From: Enterobacter asburiae
GTDB taxonomy: Bacteria > Pseudomonadota > Gammaproteobacteria > Enterobacterales > Enterobacteriaceae
Direction: 5' to 3'
DNA: 64,000 nt
Assembly: GCF_024599655.1 (NCBI RefSeq)
Contig: NZ_CP102247.1
Location: 1,736,001 to 1,800,000, forward strand
Below the pieces are notes generated by a model that saw nothing but the letters and a program-made list of their open reading frames with translations, ran no database searches and was not told the DNA's origin. How positions within the stretch are numbered: the stretch's first letter is position 1; every line of letters begins with the position of its first letter. This document shows, piece by piece, positions 8,862 through 17,589 of the stretch. The translations under genes were made by a program, and so were the position numbers.

Positions 8862-9410
8862 ATGCAGGATTTAAAAGGTTTCTCCGTGCCGAAAGGCTTT
8901 CGGGGCGGGAACGGTATTAAGGTACAGCTGTGGTGGGCCGTTCAGGCAACCTTATTTGCCTGGTCGCCGCAAATACTGTACCGCTGGCGTGCCTTCTTAT
9001 TACGCCTGTTTGGCGCAAAAATAGGAAAAAACGTAGTCATCCGACCTTCTGTGAAAATTACCTATCCGTGGAAATTAACGCTTGGGGATTACGCATGGGT
9101 TGGGGATGACGCGGTGTTATATACCCTTGGCGAAATTACGATTGGCGCAAATTCGGTGGTTTCACAGAAATGTTATTTGTGCACCGGCAGCCACGATTTT
9201 ATGAGTCAGCATTTTGATATTACCGCTTCGCCTATTGCGATCGGTGAAAAATGCTGGCTGGCAACGGATGTTTTTGTTGCACCGGGTGTTTCTGTTGGTG
9301 ATGGCACGGTAGTCGGTGCCCGCAGCAGCGTTTTTAAATCGCTACCGGCAAATAAAGTTTGCCGTGGCAACCCCGCAGTGGTGATACGCGAACGCGTTGA
9401 AACTGATTAA
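8862..9410 (+). CDS. wcaF: WcaF, hexapeptide-repeat acetyltransferase
   Basis: WcaF O-acetylates the first fucose on the lipid-linked colanic acid intermediate, according to work in E. coli. The 182-residue left-handed beta-helix protein has an N-terminal hydrophobic stretch, then hexapeptide repeats and a conserved CTGSHDF motif containing the catalytic His. Length equals the E. coli protein. It sits between wcaE and gmd, with short gaps of 15 and 24 bases. Confidence 0.95.
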   Translation: MQDLKGFSVPKGFRGGNGIKVQLWWAVQATLFAWSPQILYRWRAFLLRLFGAKIGKNVVIRPSVKITYPWKLTLGDYAWVGDDAVLYTLGEITIGANSVVSQKCYLCTGSHDFMSQHFDITASPIAIGEKCWLATDVFVAPGVSVGDGTVVGARSSVFKSLPANKVCRGNPAVVIRERVETD

Positions 9411-9434
9411 ATTCATAAGTAGAGGAATATAAAC

Positions 9435-10556
9435 ATGTCTAAAGTCGCTCTCATCACCGGCGTTACCGGGCAGGATGGTTCTTACCTGGCAGAGTTCCTG
9501 CTGGAAAAAGGGTATGAAGTGCACGGTATTAAACGTCGTGCGTCTTCTTTCAACACCGAACGTGTGGATCATATCTATCAGGATCCTCATGCGGCGAACC
9601 CGAAATTCCACCTGCACTACGGCGACCTGACCGATACCTCCAACCTGACCCGTATCCTGCAGGAAGTGCAGCCGGATGAAGTCTACAACCTGGGCGCGAT
9701 GAGCCACGTAGCGGTCTCCTTCGAGTCCCCGGAATACACCGCTGACGTTGATGCCATGGGTACCCTGCGTCTGCTGGAAGCGATCCGCTTCCTCGGCCTT
9801 GAGAAGAAAACGCGCTTCTACCAGGCATCCACCTCTGAGCTGTACGGTCTGGTGCAGGAAATCCCACAGAAAGAGACGACGCCGTTCTACCCGCGCTCTC
9901 CGTATGCGGTAGCAAAACTGTATGCCTACTGGATCACCGTGAACTACCGTGAATCCTACGGCATGTACGCCTGTAACGGCATTCTGTTCAACCACGAATC
10001 TCCACGCCGCGGCGAAACCTTCGTGACCCGCAAAATCACTCGCGCTATCGCCAACATCGCGCAGGGTCTGGAGTCTTGCCTGCACCTCGGCAACATGGAT
10101 TCCCTGCGTGACTGGGGCCATGCCAAAGACTACGTGAAAATGCAGTGGATGATGCTGCAGCAGGAACAGCCAGAAGACTTCGTGATTGCGACCGGCGTGC
10201 AGTACTCCGTACGTCAGTTCGTTGAAATGGCCGCGGCACAGCTGGGCATCAAACTGCGCTTCGAAGGTACCGGCGTGGAAGAGAAAGGTGTCGTGGTTTC
10301 CGTGACCGGCCACGATGCACCGGGCGTGAAGCCAGGCGACGTGATTGTGCAGGTTGACCCGCGCTACTTCCGTCCTGCTGAAGTGGAAACCCTGCTGGGC
10401 GACCCAACCAAAGCGCACGAGAAGCTGGGCTGGAAACCAGAAATCACTCTGCAGGAGATGGTTTCCGAGATGGTAGCCAAAGATCTTGAAGCAGCGAAAA
10501 AACACTCTCTGCTTAAGTCTCATGGCTACGAGGTTGCCATCGCGCTGGAGTCCTGA
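9435..10556 (+). CDS. gmd: GDP-mannose 4,6-dehydratase
   Basis: Gmd converts GDP-D-mannose to GDP-4-keto-6-deoxy-D-mannose, the first step to GDP-L-fucose. It is a 373-residue short-chain dehydrogenase/reductase with an N-terminal NADP-binding GVTGQDGSYLAE motif and a YxxxK catalytic pair in YAVAKLYAYW. Length and sequence match E. coli Gmd. Its stop codon is two bases before fcl, so the two steps of GDP-fucose synthesis are translationally coupled. Confidence 0.97.
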   Translation: MSKVALITGVTGQDGSYLAEFLLEKGYEVHGIKRRASSFNTERVDHIYQDPHAANPKFHLHYGDLTDTSNLTRILQEVQPDEVYNLGAMSHVAVSFESPEYTADVDAMGTLRLLEAIRFLGLEKKTRFYQASTSELYGLVQEIPQKETTPFYPRSPYAVAKLYAYWITVNYRESYGMYACNGILFNHESPRRGETFVTRKITRAIANIAQGLESCLHLGNMDSLRDWGHAKDYVKMQWMMLQQEQPEDFVIATGVQYSVRQFVEMAAAQLGIKLRFEGTGVEEKGVVVSVTGHDAPGVKPGDVIVQVDPRYFRPAEVETLLGDPTKAHEKLGWKPEITLQEMVSEMVAKDLEAAKKHSLLKSHGYEVAIALES

Positions 10557-10558
10557 GA

Positions 10559-11524
10559 ATGACAAAACAACGTATTTTTGTCGCCGGTCATCGCGGAATG
10601 GTGGGTTCCGCGATTGTTCGCCAGCTGGAGCAACGCGGTGACGTAGAGGTGATTGTCCGCACCCGCGACGAGCTGAACCTGCTCGACAGCCGTGCGGTAC
10701 ATGACTTCTTTGCTAACGAACGCATTGACCAGGTGTATCTGGCGGCGGCGAAGGTGGGCGGCATTGTTGCTAACAACACCTACCCGGCGGATTTCATCTA
10801 CGAAAACATGATGATCGAGAGCAACATTATTCACGCGGCGCACCTGCACAACGTGAATAAGCTGCTTTTCCTCGGGTCGTCCTGTATTTACCCGAAAATG
10901 GCGAAGCAGCCGATCGCCGAGAGCGAACTGCTGCAGGGCACGCTGGAGGCCACCAACGAGCCGTACGCGATTGCCAAGATTGCCGGGATCAAGCTGTGCG
11001 AGTCCTACAACCGTCAGTACAACCGCGACTATCGCTCGGTGATGCCGACCAACCTGTACGGACCGCACGACAACTTCCACCCGAGCAACTCGCACGTGAT
11101 CCCGGCGCTGCTGCGCCGCTTCCACGAGGCGACCGCCGAGAACGCGCCGGACGTGGTGGTGTGGGGCAGCGGTACGCCGATGCGTGAATTCCTGCACGTG
11201 GACGACATGGCTGCGGCCAGCATTCACGTGATGGAGCTGGATCGCGAGGTGTGGCAGGAGAACACCGAGCCGATGCTGTCGCACATCAACGTCGGTACCG
11301 GCGTGGACTGCACCATTCGCGAGCTGGCGCAAACCATCGCGCAGGTGGTGGGCTACAAAGGTCGCGTGGTGTTTGACGCCACGAAACCGGACGGCACGCC
11401 GCGCAAGCTGCTGGACGTGACCCGTCTGCATCAGCTGGGCTGGTATCACGAGGTGTCACTGGAGCAGGGTCTGGCCAGTACCTACCAGTGGTTCCTGGAA
11501 AACCAGCACCGCTTCCGGGGGTAA
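10559..11524 (+). CDS. fcl: GDP-L-fucose synthase (WcaG)
   Basis: Fcl (WcaG) epimerises C3 and C5 of GDP-4-keto-6-deoxy-mannose and reduces C4 to give GDP-L-fucose. The 321-residue SDR protein has the NADP-binding GHRGMVGSAI motif, GSSCIYP with the catalytic Ser/Cys region, and YAIAKIAGIKL (YxxxK). It lies between gmd and gmm with only two bases on each side. Confidence 0.97.
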   Translation: MTKQRIFVAGHRGMVGSAIVRQLEQRGDVEVIVRTRDELNLLDSRAVHDFFANERIDQVYLAAAKVGGIVANNTYPADFIYENMMIESNIIHAAHLHNVNKLLFLGSSCIYPKMAKQPIAESELLQGTLEATNEPYAIAKIAGIKLCESYNRQYNRDYRSVMPTNLYGPHDNFHPSNSHVIPALLRRFHEATAENAPDVVVWGSGTPMREFLHVDDMAAASIHVMELDREVWQENTEPMLSHINVGTGVDCTIRELAQTIAQVVGYKGRVVFDATKPDGTPRKLLDVTRLHQLGWYHEVSLEQGLASTYQWFLENQHRFRG

Positions 11525-11526
11525 CG

Positions 11527-12006
11527 ATGTTTTTAAGTCAGGAAGATTTTGCCACGGTAGTGCGTTCCACTCCGCTCATCTCAATTGATTTGATCGTGGA
11601 GAACGAACGCGGCGAGTTCTTGCTGGGGAAACGAACCAACCGTCCTGCACAGGGCTTCTGGTTCGTGCCCGGCGGGCGCGTGCAGAAGGATGAGCGGCTC
11701 AGCGATGCGTTTGAGCGTCTCACTCTGGCGGAACTGGGCCTGCAGCTGCCGATGGCAGCGGGCCAGTTTTACGGGGTCTGGCAGCACTTCTATGACGATA
11801 ACTTTTCAGGCACCGGGTTCTCCACGCACTACATCGTGCTGGGGTTCCGCCTGAAGGTGAGTGAGGCAGACCTGCGTCTGCCTGATTCTCAGCATGACGA
11901 CTACCGCTGGCAGACGCCAGAGGCGCTGCTGGCCAGCGACAATGTGCATGACAACAGTCGTGCCTATTTCCTGGCCGATCGTCAGTCCGGAGTGCCGGGC
12001 TTATGA
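11527..12006 (+). CDS. gmm: GDP-mannose mannosyl hydrolase
   Basis: Gmm (NudD/WcaH) is an atypical Nudix enzyme that hydrolyses GDP-mannose and GDP-glucose to GDP and free sugar, and so trims the nucleotide-sugar pool. The ATG at 11527 gives 159 residues starting MFLSQEDFATVV, close to E. coli; the longer frame from 11488 lies inside fcl and is rejected. The Nudix box (GRVQKDE...AELGL) lacks the usual REUXEE core, which is normal for this family. It overlaps wcaI by four bases. Confidence 0.95.
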   Translation: MFLSQEDFATVVRSTPLISIDLIVENERGEFLLGKRTNRPAQGFWFVPGGRVQKDERLSDAFERLTLAELGLQLPMAAGQFYGVWQHFYDDNFSGTGFSTHYIVLGFRLKVSEADLRLPDSQHDDYRWQTPEALLASDNVHDNSRAYFLADRQSGVPGL

Positions 12007-13226
12007 AAATTTTAGTGTACGGAATCAACTACTCGCCGGAGCTAACCGGCATCGGGAAATACACCGGCGAGATGGTCGAGTGGATGGCGAGCCAGGGACA
12101 TGACGTGCGGGTCATTACCGCGCCGCCGTACTACCCGGAGTGGAAAGTCGGGGAGCGCTACTCAAGCTGGCGCTACCGTCGCGAAGAGGGTGCAGCGACC
12201 GTCTGGCGCTGCCCGCTGTATGTGCCCAAGCAGCCCTCGACGCTGAAACGGTTACTTCATCTGGGCAGCTTTGCCCTGAGCAGTTTTTTCCCGCTGATGG
12301 CGCAGCGTCGCTGGAAGCCGGATCGCATCATCGGCGTAGTGCCGACGCTGTTTTGCACGCCGGGCATGCGCCTGCTGGGCAAACTCTCCGGTGCGCGCAC
12401 GTTGCTGCACATTCAGGATTATGAAGTTGACGCCATGCTGGGCCTGGGGATGGCAGGCAAAAGCAAAGGCGGCAAAGTGGCGAAGCTCGCCAGCGCGTTT
12501 GAGCGCAGTGGTTTACACAACGTGGATTACGTCTCGACTATCTCGCGCTCGATGATGAACAAGGCGCAGGAGAAGGGCGTCCCGGCGGAGAAAGTCATTT
12601 TCTTCCCGAACTGGTCCGAAGTGGCGCGTTTTCGCGATGTGACAGAACAGGACGCTCTGGCGCTGCGCGCGCAGCTCGGTTTGCCTGAAGATCAAAAAAT
12701 CATTCTTTACTCAGGCAACATCGGCGAAAAACAGGGGCTGGAGAGCGTGATTGAAGCGGCCCAGCTGCTGAGTGAACATCCGTGGACCTTTGTGATTGTC
12801 GGGCAGGGCGGTGGAAAGGCGCGGCTGGAGAAAATGGTCGGCGAACGCGGCCTGACCAACGTGAAATTTTTCCCGCTTCAGTCTTACGAGGCATTGCCTG
12901 CGCTGCTGAAGATGGGCGACTGCCATCTGGTGGTGCAAAAACGCGGCGCCGCGGATGCGGTGCTGCCGTCCAAGCTGACCAACATTCTGGCAGTGGGCGG
13001 CAACGCGGTGATTACGGCAGAAGCCGAAACAGAATTAGGCCAGCTGTGCGACAGCTATCCGGGAATTGCCGTGTGCGTGGAGCCGGAATCGGTCCCGGCG
13101 CTGGTAACCGGAATTGAGCAGGCACTTGCCATGCCAAAAGTAAACACGGTGGCACGTGAATATGCCGAACGCACGCTCGAGAAAGAGAACGTGCTGAGCC
13201 AATTTATTGCAGATATACGGGGATAA
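12003..13226 (+). CDS. wcaI: WcaI, colanic acid family 4 glycosyltransferase
   Basis: WcaI is a GT-B family 4 enzyme reported to add the first fucose to undecaprenyl-PP-glucose in colanic acid assembly. It has 407 residues, as in E. coli. The N-terminus MKILVYGINYSPELTGIGKY holds the glycine-rich acceptor loop, and the donor domain shows ILYSGNIGEKQGLE. It overlaps gmm by four bases and ends three bases before cpsB. Confidence 0.95.
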   Translation: MKILVYGINYSPELTGIGKYTGEMVEWMASQGHDVRVITAPPYYPEWKVGERYSSWRYRREEGAATVWRCPLYVPKQPSTLKRLLHLGSFALSSFFPLMAQRRWKPDRIIGVVPTLFCTPGMRLLGKLSGARTLLHIQDYEVDAMLGLGMAGKSKGGKVAKLASAFERSGLHNVDYVSTISRSMMNKAQEKGVPAEKVIFFPNWSEVARFRDVTEQDALALRAQLGLPEDQKIILYSGNIGEKQGLESVIEAAQLLSEHPWTFVIVGQGGGKARLEKMVGERGLTNVKFFPLQSYEALPALLKMGDCHLVVQKRGAADAVLPSKLTNILAVGGNAVITAEAETELGQLCDSYPGIAVCVEPESVPALVTGIEQALAMPKVNTVAREYAERTLEKENVLSQFIADIRG

Positions 13227-13229
13227 ATC

Positions 13230-14666
13230 ATGAGTCAAACCACTTTGTATCCGGTTGTGATGGCTGGTGGCTCTGGTAGCAGGTTGTGGCCGCTGTCCCG
13301 CGTGCTCTATCCAAAACAGTTCCTCTGCCTGAAAGGGGATCTCACCATGCTGCAGACGACGGTAAACCGTCTGCACGGCGTGGAGTGTGAAAGCCCGGTG
13401 GTGATTTGTAACGAACAGCACCGCTTTATTGTTGCCGAGCAACTGCGCCAGCTGAATAAACTCACCGAAAACATCATCCTGGAGCCTGCAGGACGCAATA
13501 CCGCGCCTGCGATCGCCCTGGCGGCGCTGGCGGCAAAACGCAGCAGCCCGGACTGTGACCCGCTGATGCTGGTCCTGGCGGCGGACCACGTTATCCAGCA
13601 GGAAGACGCATTCCGCGACGCGGTGCGTGCGGCCATTCCTTACGCCGAGAGCGGCAAGCTGGTGACCTTCGGCATCGTGCCGGATCTGCCGGAAACCGGC
13701 TATGGCTACATCCGCCGCGGCAGCGTGACGCCGGGTGAAGGCGACAGCGTGGCGTTTGACGTGGCGCAGTTTGTTGAAAAACCGAATCTGGAAACCGCGC
13801 AGGCGTATGTCGCCAGCGGGGAGTATTACTGGAACAGCGGGATGTTCCTGTTCCGCGCCGGACGCTATCTGGAAGAGCTGCGCAAATACCGCCCGGATAT
13901 TCTGAACGCCTGCGAGAAAGCAATGGCGGTGGTGGACCCGGATCTCGACTTCATCCGCGTGGATGAAGAGGCGTTCCTCGCCTGCCCGGAAGAGTCCATT
14001 GACTACGCGGTGATGGAACGTACGGCAGACGCCGTCGTGGTACCTATGGATGCGGGCTGGAGCGATGTAGGCTCCTGGTCCTCCCTGTGGGAGATCAGCG
14101 CCCATACCCCGGAGGGTAACGTCCATCACGGCGATGTTATTAGCCACAAAACGGAAAACAGCTACGTCTACGCCGAGTCCGGCCTGGTGACCACGGTCGG
14201 GGTGAAAGATCTGGTGGTTGTCCAGACTAAAGACGCCGTGCTGATTGCTGACCGTAACGCCGTGCAGGACGTTAAAAAAGTGGTGGAGAAGATCAAGGCG
14301 GACGGTCGCCACGAACACCATATTCACCGCGAAGTCTACCGTCCGTGGGGGAAATATGACTCCATTGACTCCGGTGACCGCTATCAGGTGAAACGTATCA
14401 CCGTGAAGCCGGGCGAGGGGCTGTCGGTGCAGATGCACCACCACCGCGCCGAGCACTGGGTGGTGGTCGCGGGTACCGCTAAAGTCACCATCGACGGTGA
14501 AGTCAAACTGCTCGGTGAAAACGAGTCCATTTATATTCCGCTGGGGGCGACGCACTGTCTGGAGAACCCGGGGAAAATTCCTCTCGACTTAATTGAGGTG
14601 CGCTCCGGCTCGTATCTGGAAGAGGACGATATCGTGCGCTTCCAGGACCGCTACGGGCGGGTTTAG
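13230..14666 (+). CDS. cpsB: Mannose-1-phosphate guanylyltransferase (ManC)
   Basis: CpsB makes GDP-mannose from GTP and mannose-1-phosphate, feeding Gmd. The 478-residue protein has the N-terminal nucleotidyltransferase signature GGSGSRLWPLSR followed by YPKQFL, and a C-terminal cupin domain of the phosphomannose isomerase type II family (HHHRAEHWVVV). Length equals E. coli CpsB. A REP-like repeat separates it from cpsG. Confidence 0.97.
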   Translation: MSQTTLYPVVMAGGSGSRLWPLSRVLYPKQFLCLKGDLTMLQTTVNRLHGVECESPVVICNEQHRFIVAEQLRQLNKLTENIILEPAGRNTAPAIALAALAAKRSSPDCDPLMLVLAADHVIQQEDAFRDAVRAAIPYAESGKLVTFGIVPDLPETGYGYIRRGSVTPGEGDSVAFDVAQFVEKPNLETAQAYVASGEYYWNSGMFLFRAGRYLEELRKYRPDILNACEKAMAVVDPDLDFIRVDEEAFLACPEESIDYAVMERTADAVVVPMDAGWSDVGSWSSLWEISAHTPEGNVHHGDVISHKTENSYVYAESGLVTTVGVKDLVVVQTKDAVLIADRNAVQDVKKVVEKIKADGRHEHHIHREVYRPWGKYDSIDSGDRYQVKRITVKPGEGLSVQMHHHRAEHWVVVAGTAKVTIDGEVKLLGENESIYIPLGATHCLENPGKIPLDLIEVRSGSYLEEDDIVRFQDRYGRV

Positions 14667-14678
14667 CACTCTGCATTA

Positions 14679-14708
14679 TGCCCGGTGGCGCTGCGCTTGC
14701 CGGGCCTA
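14679..14708 (+). repeat. REP-type palindrome between cpsB and cpsG
   Basis: The arms TGCCCGGTGGCGCTGCGC and TTGCCGGGCCTAC form an imperfect hairpin of the enterobacterial REP/BIME type. Related units occur at 53098-53174 and 60624-60700 in this window. It may protect upstream mRNA from 3' exonucleases. Confidence 0.75.
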
Positions 14709-14777
14709 CGAATGACAAAAAAATCAATTTGGCCATTTAGTGGTCAGGGCCGACTGTTGCCTGAAAAAGGGGTCATC

Positions 14778-16148
14778 ATGGAAAAATTAACCTGTTTTAA
14801 AGCCTACGATATTCGCGGCAAGCTGGGCGAAGAGCTGAATGAAGACATCGCGTGGCGCATTGGCCGCGCGTACGGCGAATATTTAAAACCGCAGACCATC
14901 GTGCTGGGCGGCGACGTGCGTCTGACCAGTGAATCCCTCAAGCTGGCCCTGGCGAAAGGGCTGCAGGACGCGGGGGTGGACGTGCTGGATATCGGCCTTT
15001 CCGGGACCGAAGAGATTTACTTTGCCACCTTCCACCTGGGCGTGGACGGCGGTATCGAAGTGACGGCCAGCCACAACCCGATGGACTACAACGGCATGAA
15101 GCTGGTGCGCAAGGGCGCGCGTCCTATCAGCGGCGACACCGGCCTGCGCGACGTGCAACGCCTGGCGGAAGCCAATGATTTCCCGCCGGTGAACGACGCG
15201 AAGCGCGGCAGCTACAAAAAAATCAACCTGCAGAAAGAGTACATTGACCACCTGCTGGGCTACATCAACGTGGCGAACCTCAAGCCGCTGAAGCTGGTGA
15301 TTAACTCCGGTAACGGCGCGGCAGGCCCGGTGGTGGACGCGCTGGAAGCCCGCTTTAAGGCGCTGAACGTGCCGGTGACCTTCGTCAAAGTGCACAACAC
15401 CCCGGACGGCAACTTCCCGAACGGTATTCCTAACCCGCTGCTGCCGGAGTGCCGCGACGACACCCGCAACGCGGTGATTGAGCACGGCGCGGATATGGGC
15501 ATCGCCTTTGACGGCGATTTCGACCGCTGCTTCCTGTTCGACGAGAAAGGGCAGTTCATCGAGGGCTACTACATTGTCGGCCTGCTGGCGGAAGCGTTCC
15601 TCGAGAAAAACCCGGGCGCGAAAATCATTCATGACCCGCGCCTTTCCTGGAACACCGTCGACGTGGTGTCAGCGGCAGGCGGCACGCCGGTGATGTCCAA
15701 AACCGGCCACGCCTTCATCAAAGAGCGCATGCGCGAAGAAGACGCCATTTACGGCGGCGAGATGAGCGCCCACCACTACTTCCGTGATTTTGCCTACTGC
15801 GACAGCGGGATGATCCCGTGGCTGCTGGTGACCGAGCTGCTGTGCCTGAAGGGGCAGACGCTGGGCGAGCTGGTGCGCGACCGCATGGCGGCGTTCCCGG
15901 CGAGCGGGGAGATCAACAGCACGCTGGCGGAGCCAGCCGAGGCCATTGCCCGCGTGGAGCAGCACTTTGCAATTCACGCGCTGGAAATTGACCGTACGGA
16001 CGGCATCAGCATGGCGTTCCCGCAGTGGCGCTTTAACCTGCGCTCGTCCAACACCGAGCCGGTAGTGCGCCTGAACGTGGAATCCCGTGCTGATACGGCG
16101 CTGATGGAAGCCCGAACGAAGGACATTCTGGCGCTGTTGAATCAGTAA
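14778..16148 (+). CDS. cpsG: Phosphomannomutase (ManB)
   Basis: CpsG interconverts mannose-6-phosphate and mannose-1-phosphate, the substrate of CpsB. The ATG at 14778, preceded by AAAAAGGGG, gives 456 residues starting MEKLTCFKAYDIRG, the E. coli length; the frame upstream to 14685 crosses the REP element and is rejected. Visible motifs are the phosphoserine loop TASHNP (Ser98), the Mg-binding DGDFDR loop, the sugar-binding GEMSAHH and the phosphate-binding RSSNTEP. Confidence 0.97.
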   Translation: MEKLTCFKAYDIRGKLGEELNEDIAWRIGRAYGEYLKPQTIVLGGDVRLTSESLKLALAKGLQDAGVDVLDIGLSGTEEIYFATFHLGVDGGIEVTASHNPMDYNGMKLVRKGARPISGDTGLRDVQRLAEANDFPPVNDAKRGSYKKINLQKEYIDHLLGYINVANLKPLKLVINSGNGAAGPVVDALEARFKALNVPVTFVKVHNTPDGNFPNGIPNPLLPECRDDTRNAVIEHGADMGIAFDGDFDRCFLFDEKGQFIEGYYIVGLLAEAFLEKNPGAKIIHDPRLSWNTVDVVSAAGGTPVMSKTGHAFIKERMREEDAIYGGEMSAHHYFRDFAYCDSGMIPWLLVTELLCLKGQTLGELVRDRMAAFPASGEINSTLAEPAEAIARVEQHFAIHALEIDRTDGISMAFPQWRFNLRSSNTEPVVRLNVESRADTALMEARTKDILALLNQ

Positions 16149-16193
16149 CAATTGCCCCTCCTGCGGGAGGGGGAACCGAATACAGGAACAACG

Positions 16194-17588
16194 ATGACGA
16201 ATCTAAAAAAACGCGAACGAGCGAGAACGAATGCATCGTTAATCTCTATGGTGCAGCGTTTTTCTGATATCACCATCATGGTCGGTGGATTGTGGGCGGT
16301 GTGTCGGATCGGCGGGCTGCCGTTCTTATACATGCATCTGCTGATGGCTCTGATTGCGCTGGTCGTGTTTCAGATGATCGGCGGGATGACCGATTTCTAC
16401 CGCTCGTGGCGCGGCGTCAAAATGACCACCGAACTGATGCTGTTGCTGCAGAACTGGACCCTGAGCCTGATTTTCAGCGCTGGCCTGGTGGCGTTTAGCC
16501 ATGATTTTGACAATCGCCTCGTCACCTATCTCTGCTGGTATCTGCTGACCAGTGTTGGCATGGTTGTGTGCCGTTCCCTGATCCGCTTTGGCGCGGGCTG
16601 GCTGCGTAACCGGGGCTATAACCGTCGCTTCGTTGCCGTGGCGGGCGATCTGCCGGTCGGGAAGGTGCTGCTCGACAGCTTCCGCAAAGAGCCGTGGTTA
16701 GGGTTTGAAGTGGTCGGGATTTATCACGACGCGAAGCCGGGCGGCGTACCTGCGGACTGGGCGGGCAATTACGAACAGCTTATTGAAGACGCGAAAGCGG
16801 GCAAGATTCATAACGTCTACATCGCCATGCAGATGAGAGACGAATCCCGCATTAAGCAGCTGATGCGCGAGCTGGCGGACACCACCTGTTCGGTGATCCT
16901 GATCCCGGACGTGTTTACCTTTAACATCCTCCATTCACGCATTGAAGAAGTGAACGGCGTGCCGGTGGTACCGCTGTACGACACCCCGCTGTCGGGCATT
17001 AACCGCGTGCTGAAGCGCGCAGAAGATATTGTGCTCTCTTCGCTGATTTTACTGCTCATCTCCCCGGTGCTGTGCTGCATTGCCCTGGCGGTGAAGCTGA
17101 GCTCTCCCGGCCCGGTTATCTTCCGCCAGACCCGCTACGGTATGGACGGTAAGCCGATTATGGTGTGGAAATTCCGCTCCATGAAGGTGATGGAAAACGA
17201 CAAGGTGGTGACCCAGGCAACGCAGAACGACCCGCGCGTCACCCGCGTGGGGAACTTCCTGCGCCGCACCTCGCTGGACGAACTGCCGCAGTTTATCAAC
17301 GTCTTCACCGGCGGCATGTCGATTGTTGGCCCGCGTCCACACGCGGTGGCGCATAACGAGCAGTACCGCTCGCTGATTGAAGGCTACATGCTGCGCCATA
17401 AGGTGAAGCCGGGGATCACCGGTTGGGCGCAGATCAACGGCTGGCGCGGCGAAACCGACACGCTGGAAAAAATGGAAAAACGTATCGAATTCGATCTGGA
17501 GTACATCCGCGAATGGAGTATCTGGTTCGATATCAAGATTGTTTTTCTGACCATCTTCAAAGGTTTCGTGAACAAAGCGGCGTACTAA
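16194..17588 (+). CDS. wcaJ: WcaJ, undecaprenyl-phosphate glucose-1-phosphate transferase
   Basis: WcaJ starts colanic acid synthesis by transferring glucose-1-phosphate from UDP-glucose to undecaprenyl phosphate. The ATG at 16194 gives 464 residues starting MTNLKKRERA, the E. coli length; the ORF could extend to 16152 but only across the cpsG-wcaJ spacer. It has four N-terminal membrane segments, a CoA-binding-like middle domain, and a C-terminal PGT domain with KFRSM, RRTSLDELPQ and GPRPH motifs. A GC-rich palindrome at about 16155-16173 precedes it. Confidence 0.96.
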   Translation: MTNLKKRERARTNASLISMVQRFSDITIMVGGLWAVCRIGGLPFLYMHLLMALIALVVFQMIGGMTDFYRSWRGVKMTTELMLLLQNWTLSLIFSAGLVAFSHDFDNRLVTYLCWYLLTSVGMVVCRSLIRFGAGWLRNRGYNRRFVAVAGDLPVGKVLLDSFRKEPWLGFEVVGIYHDAKPGGVPADWAGNYEQLIEDAKAGKIHNVYIAMQMRDESRIKQLMRELADTTCSVILIPDVFTFNILHSRIEEVNGVPVVPLYDTPLSGINRVLKRAEDIVLSSLILLLISPVLCCIALAVKLSSPGPVIFRQTRYGMDGKPIMVWKFRSMKVMENDKVVTQATQNDPRVTRVGNFLRRTSLDELPQFINVFTGGMSIVGPRPHAVAHNEQYRSLIEGYMLRHKVKPGITGWAQINGWRGETDTLEKMEKRIEFDLEYIREWSIWFDIKIVFLTIFKGFVNKAAY

Positions 17589-17589
17589 G

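Noticed and set aside
13035..14555. 506-codon antisense open frame opposite cpsB
   Set aside because: A by-product of high-GC codon use in cpsB. It is rich in Arg/His/Gln, with no domain or start signal.
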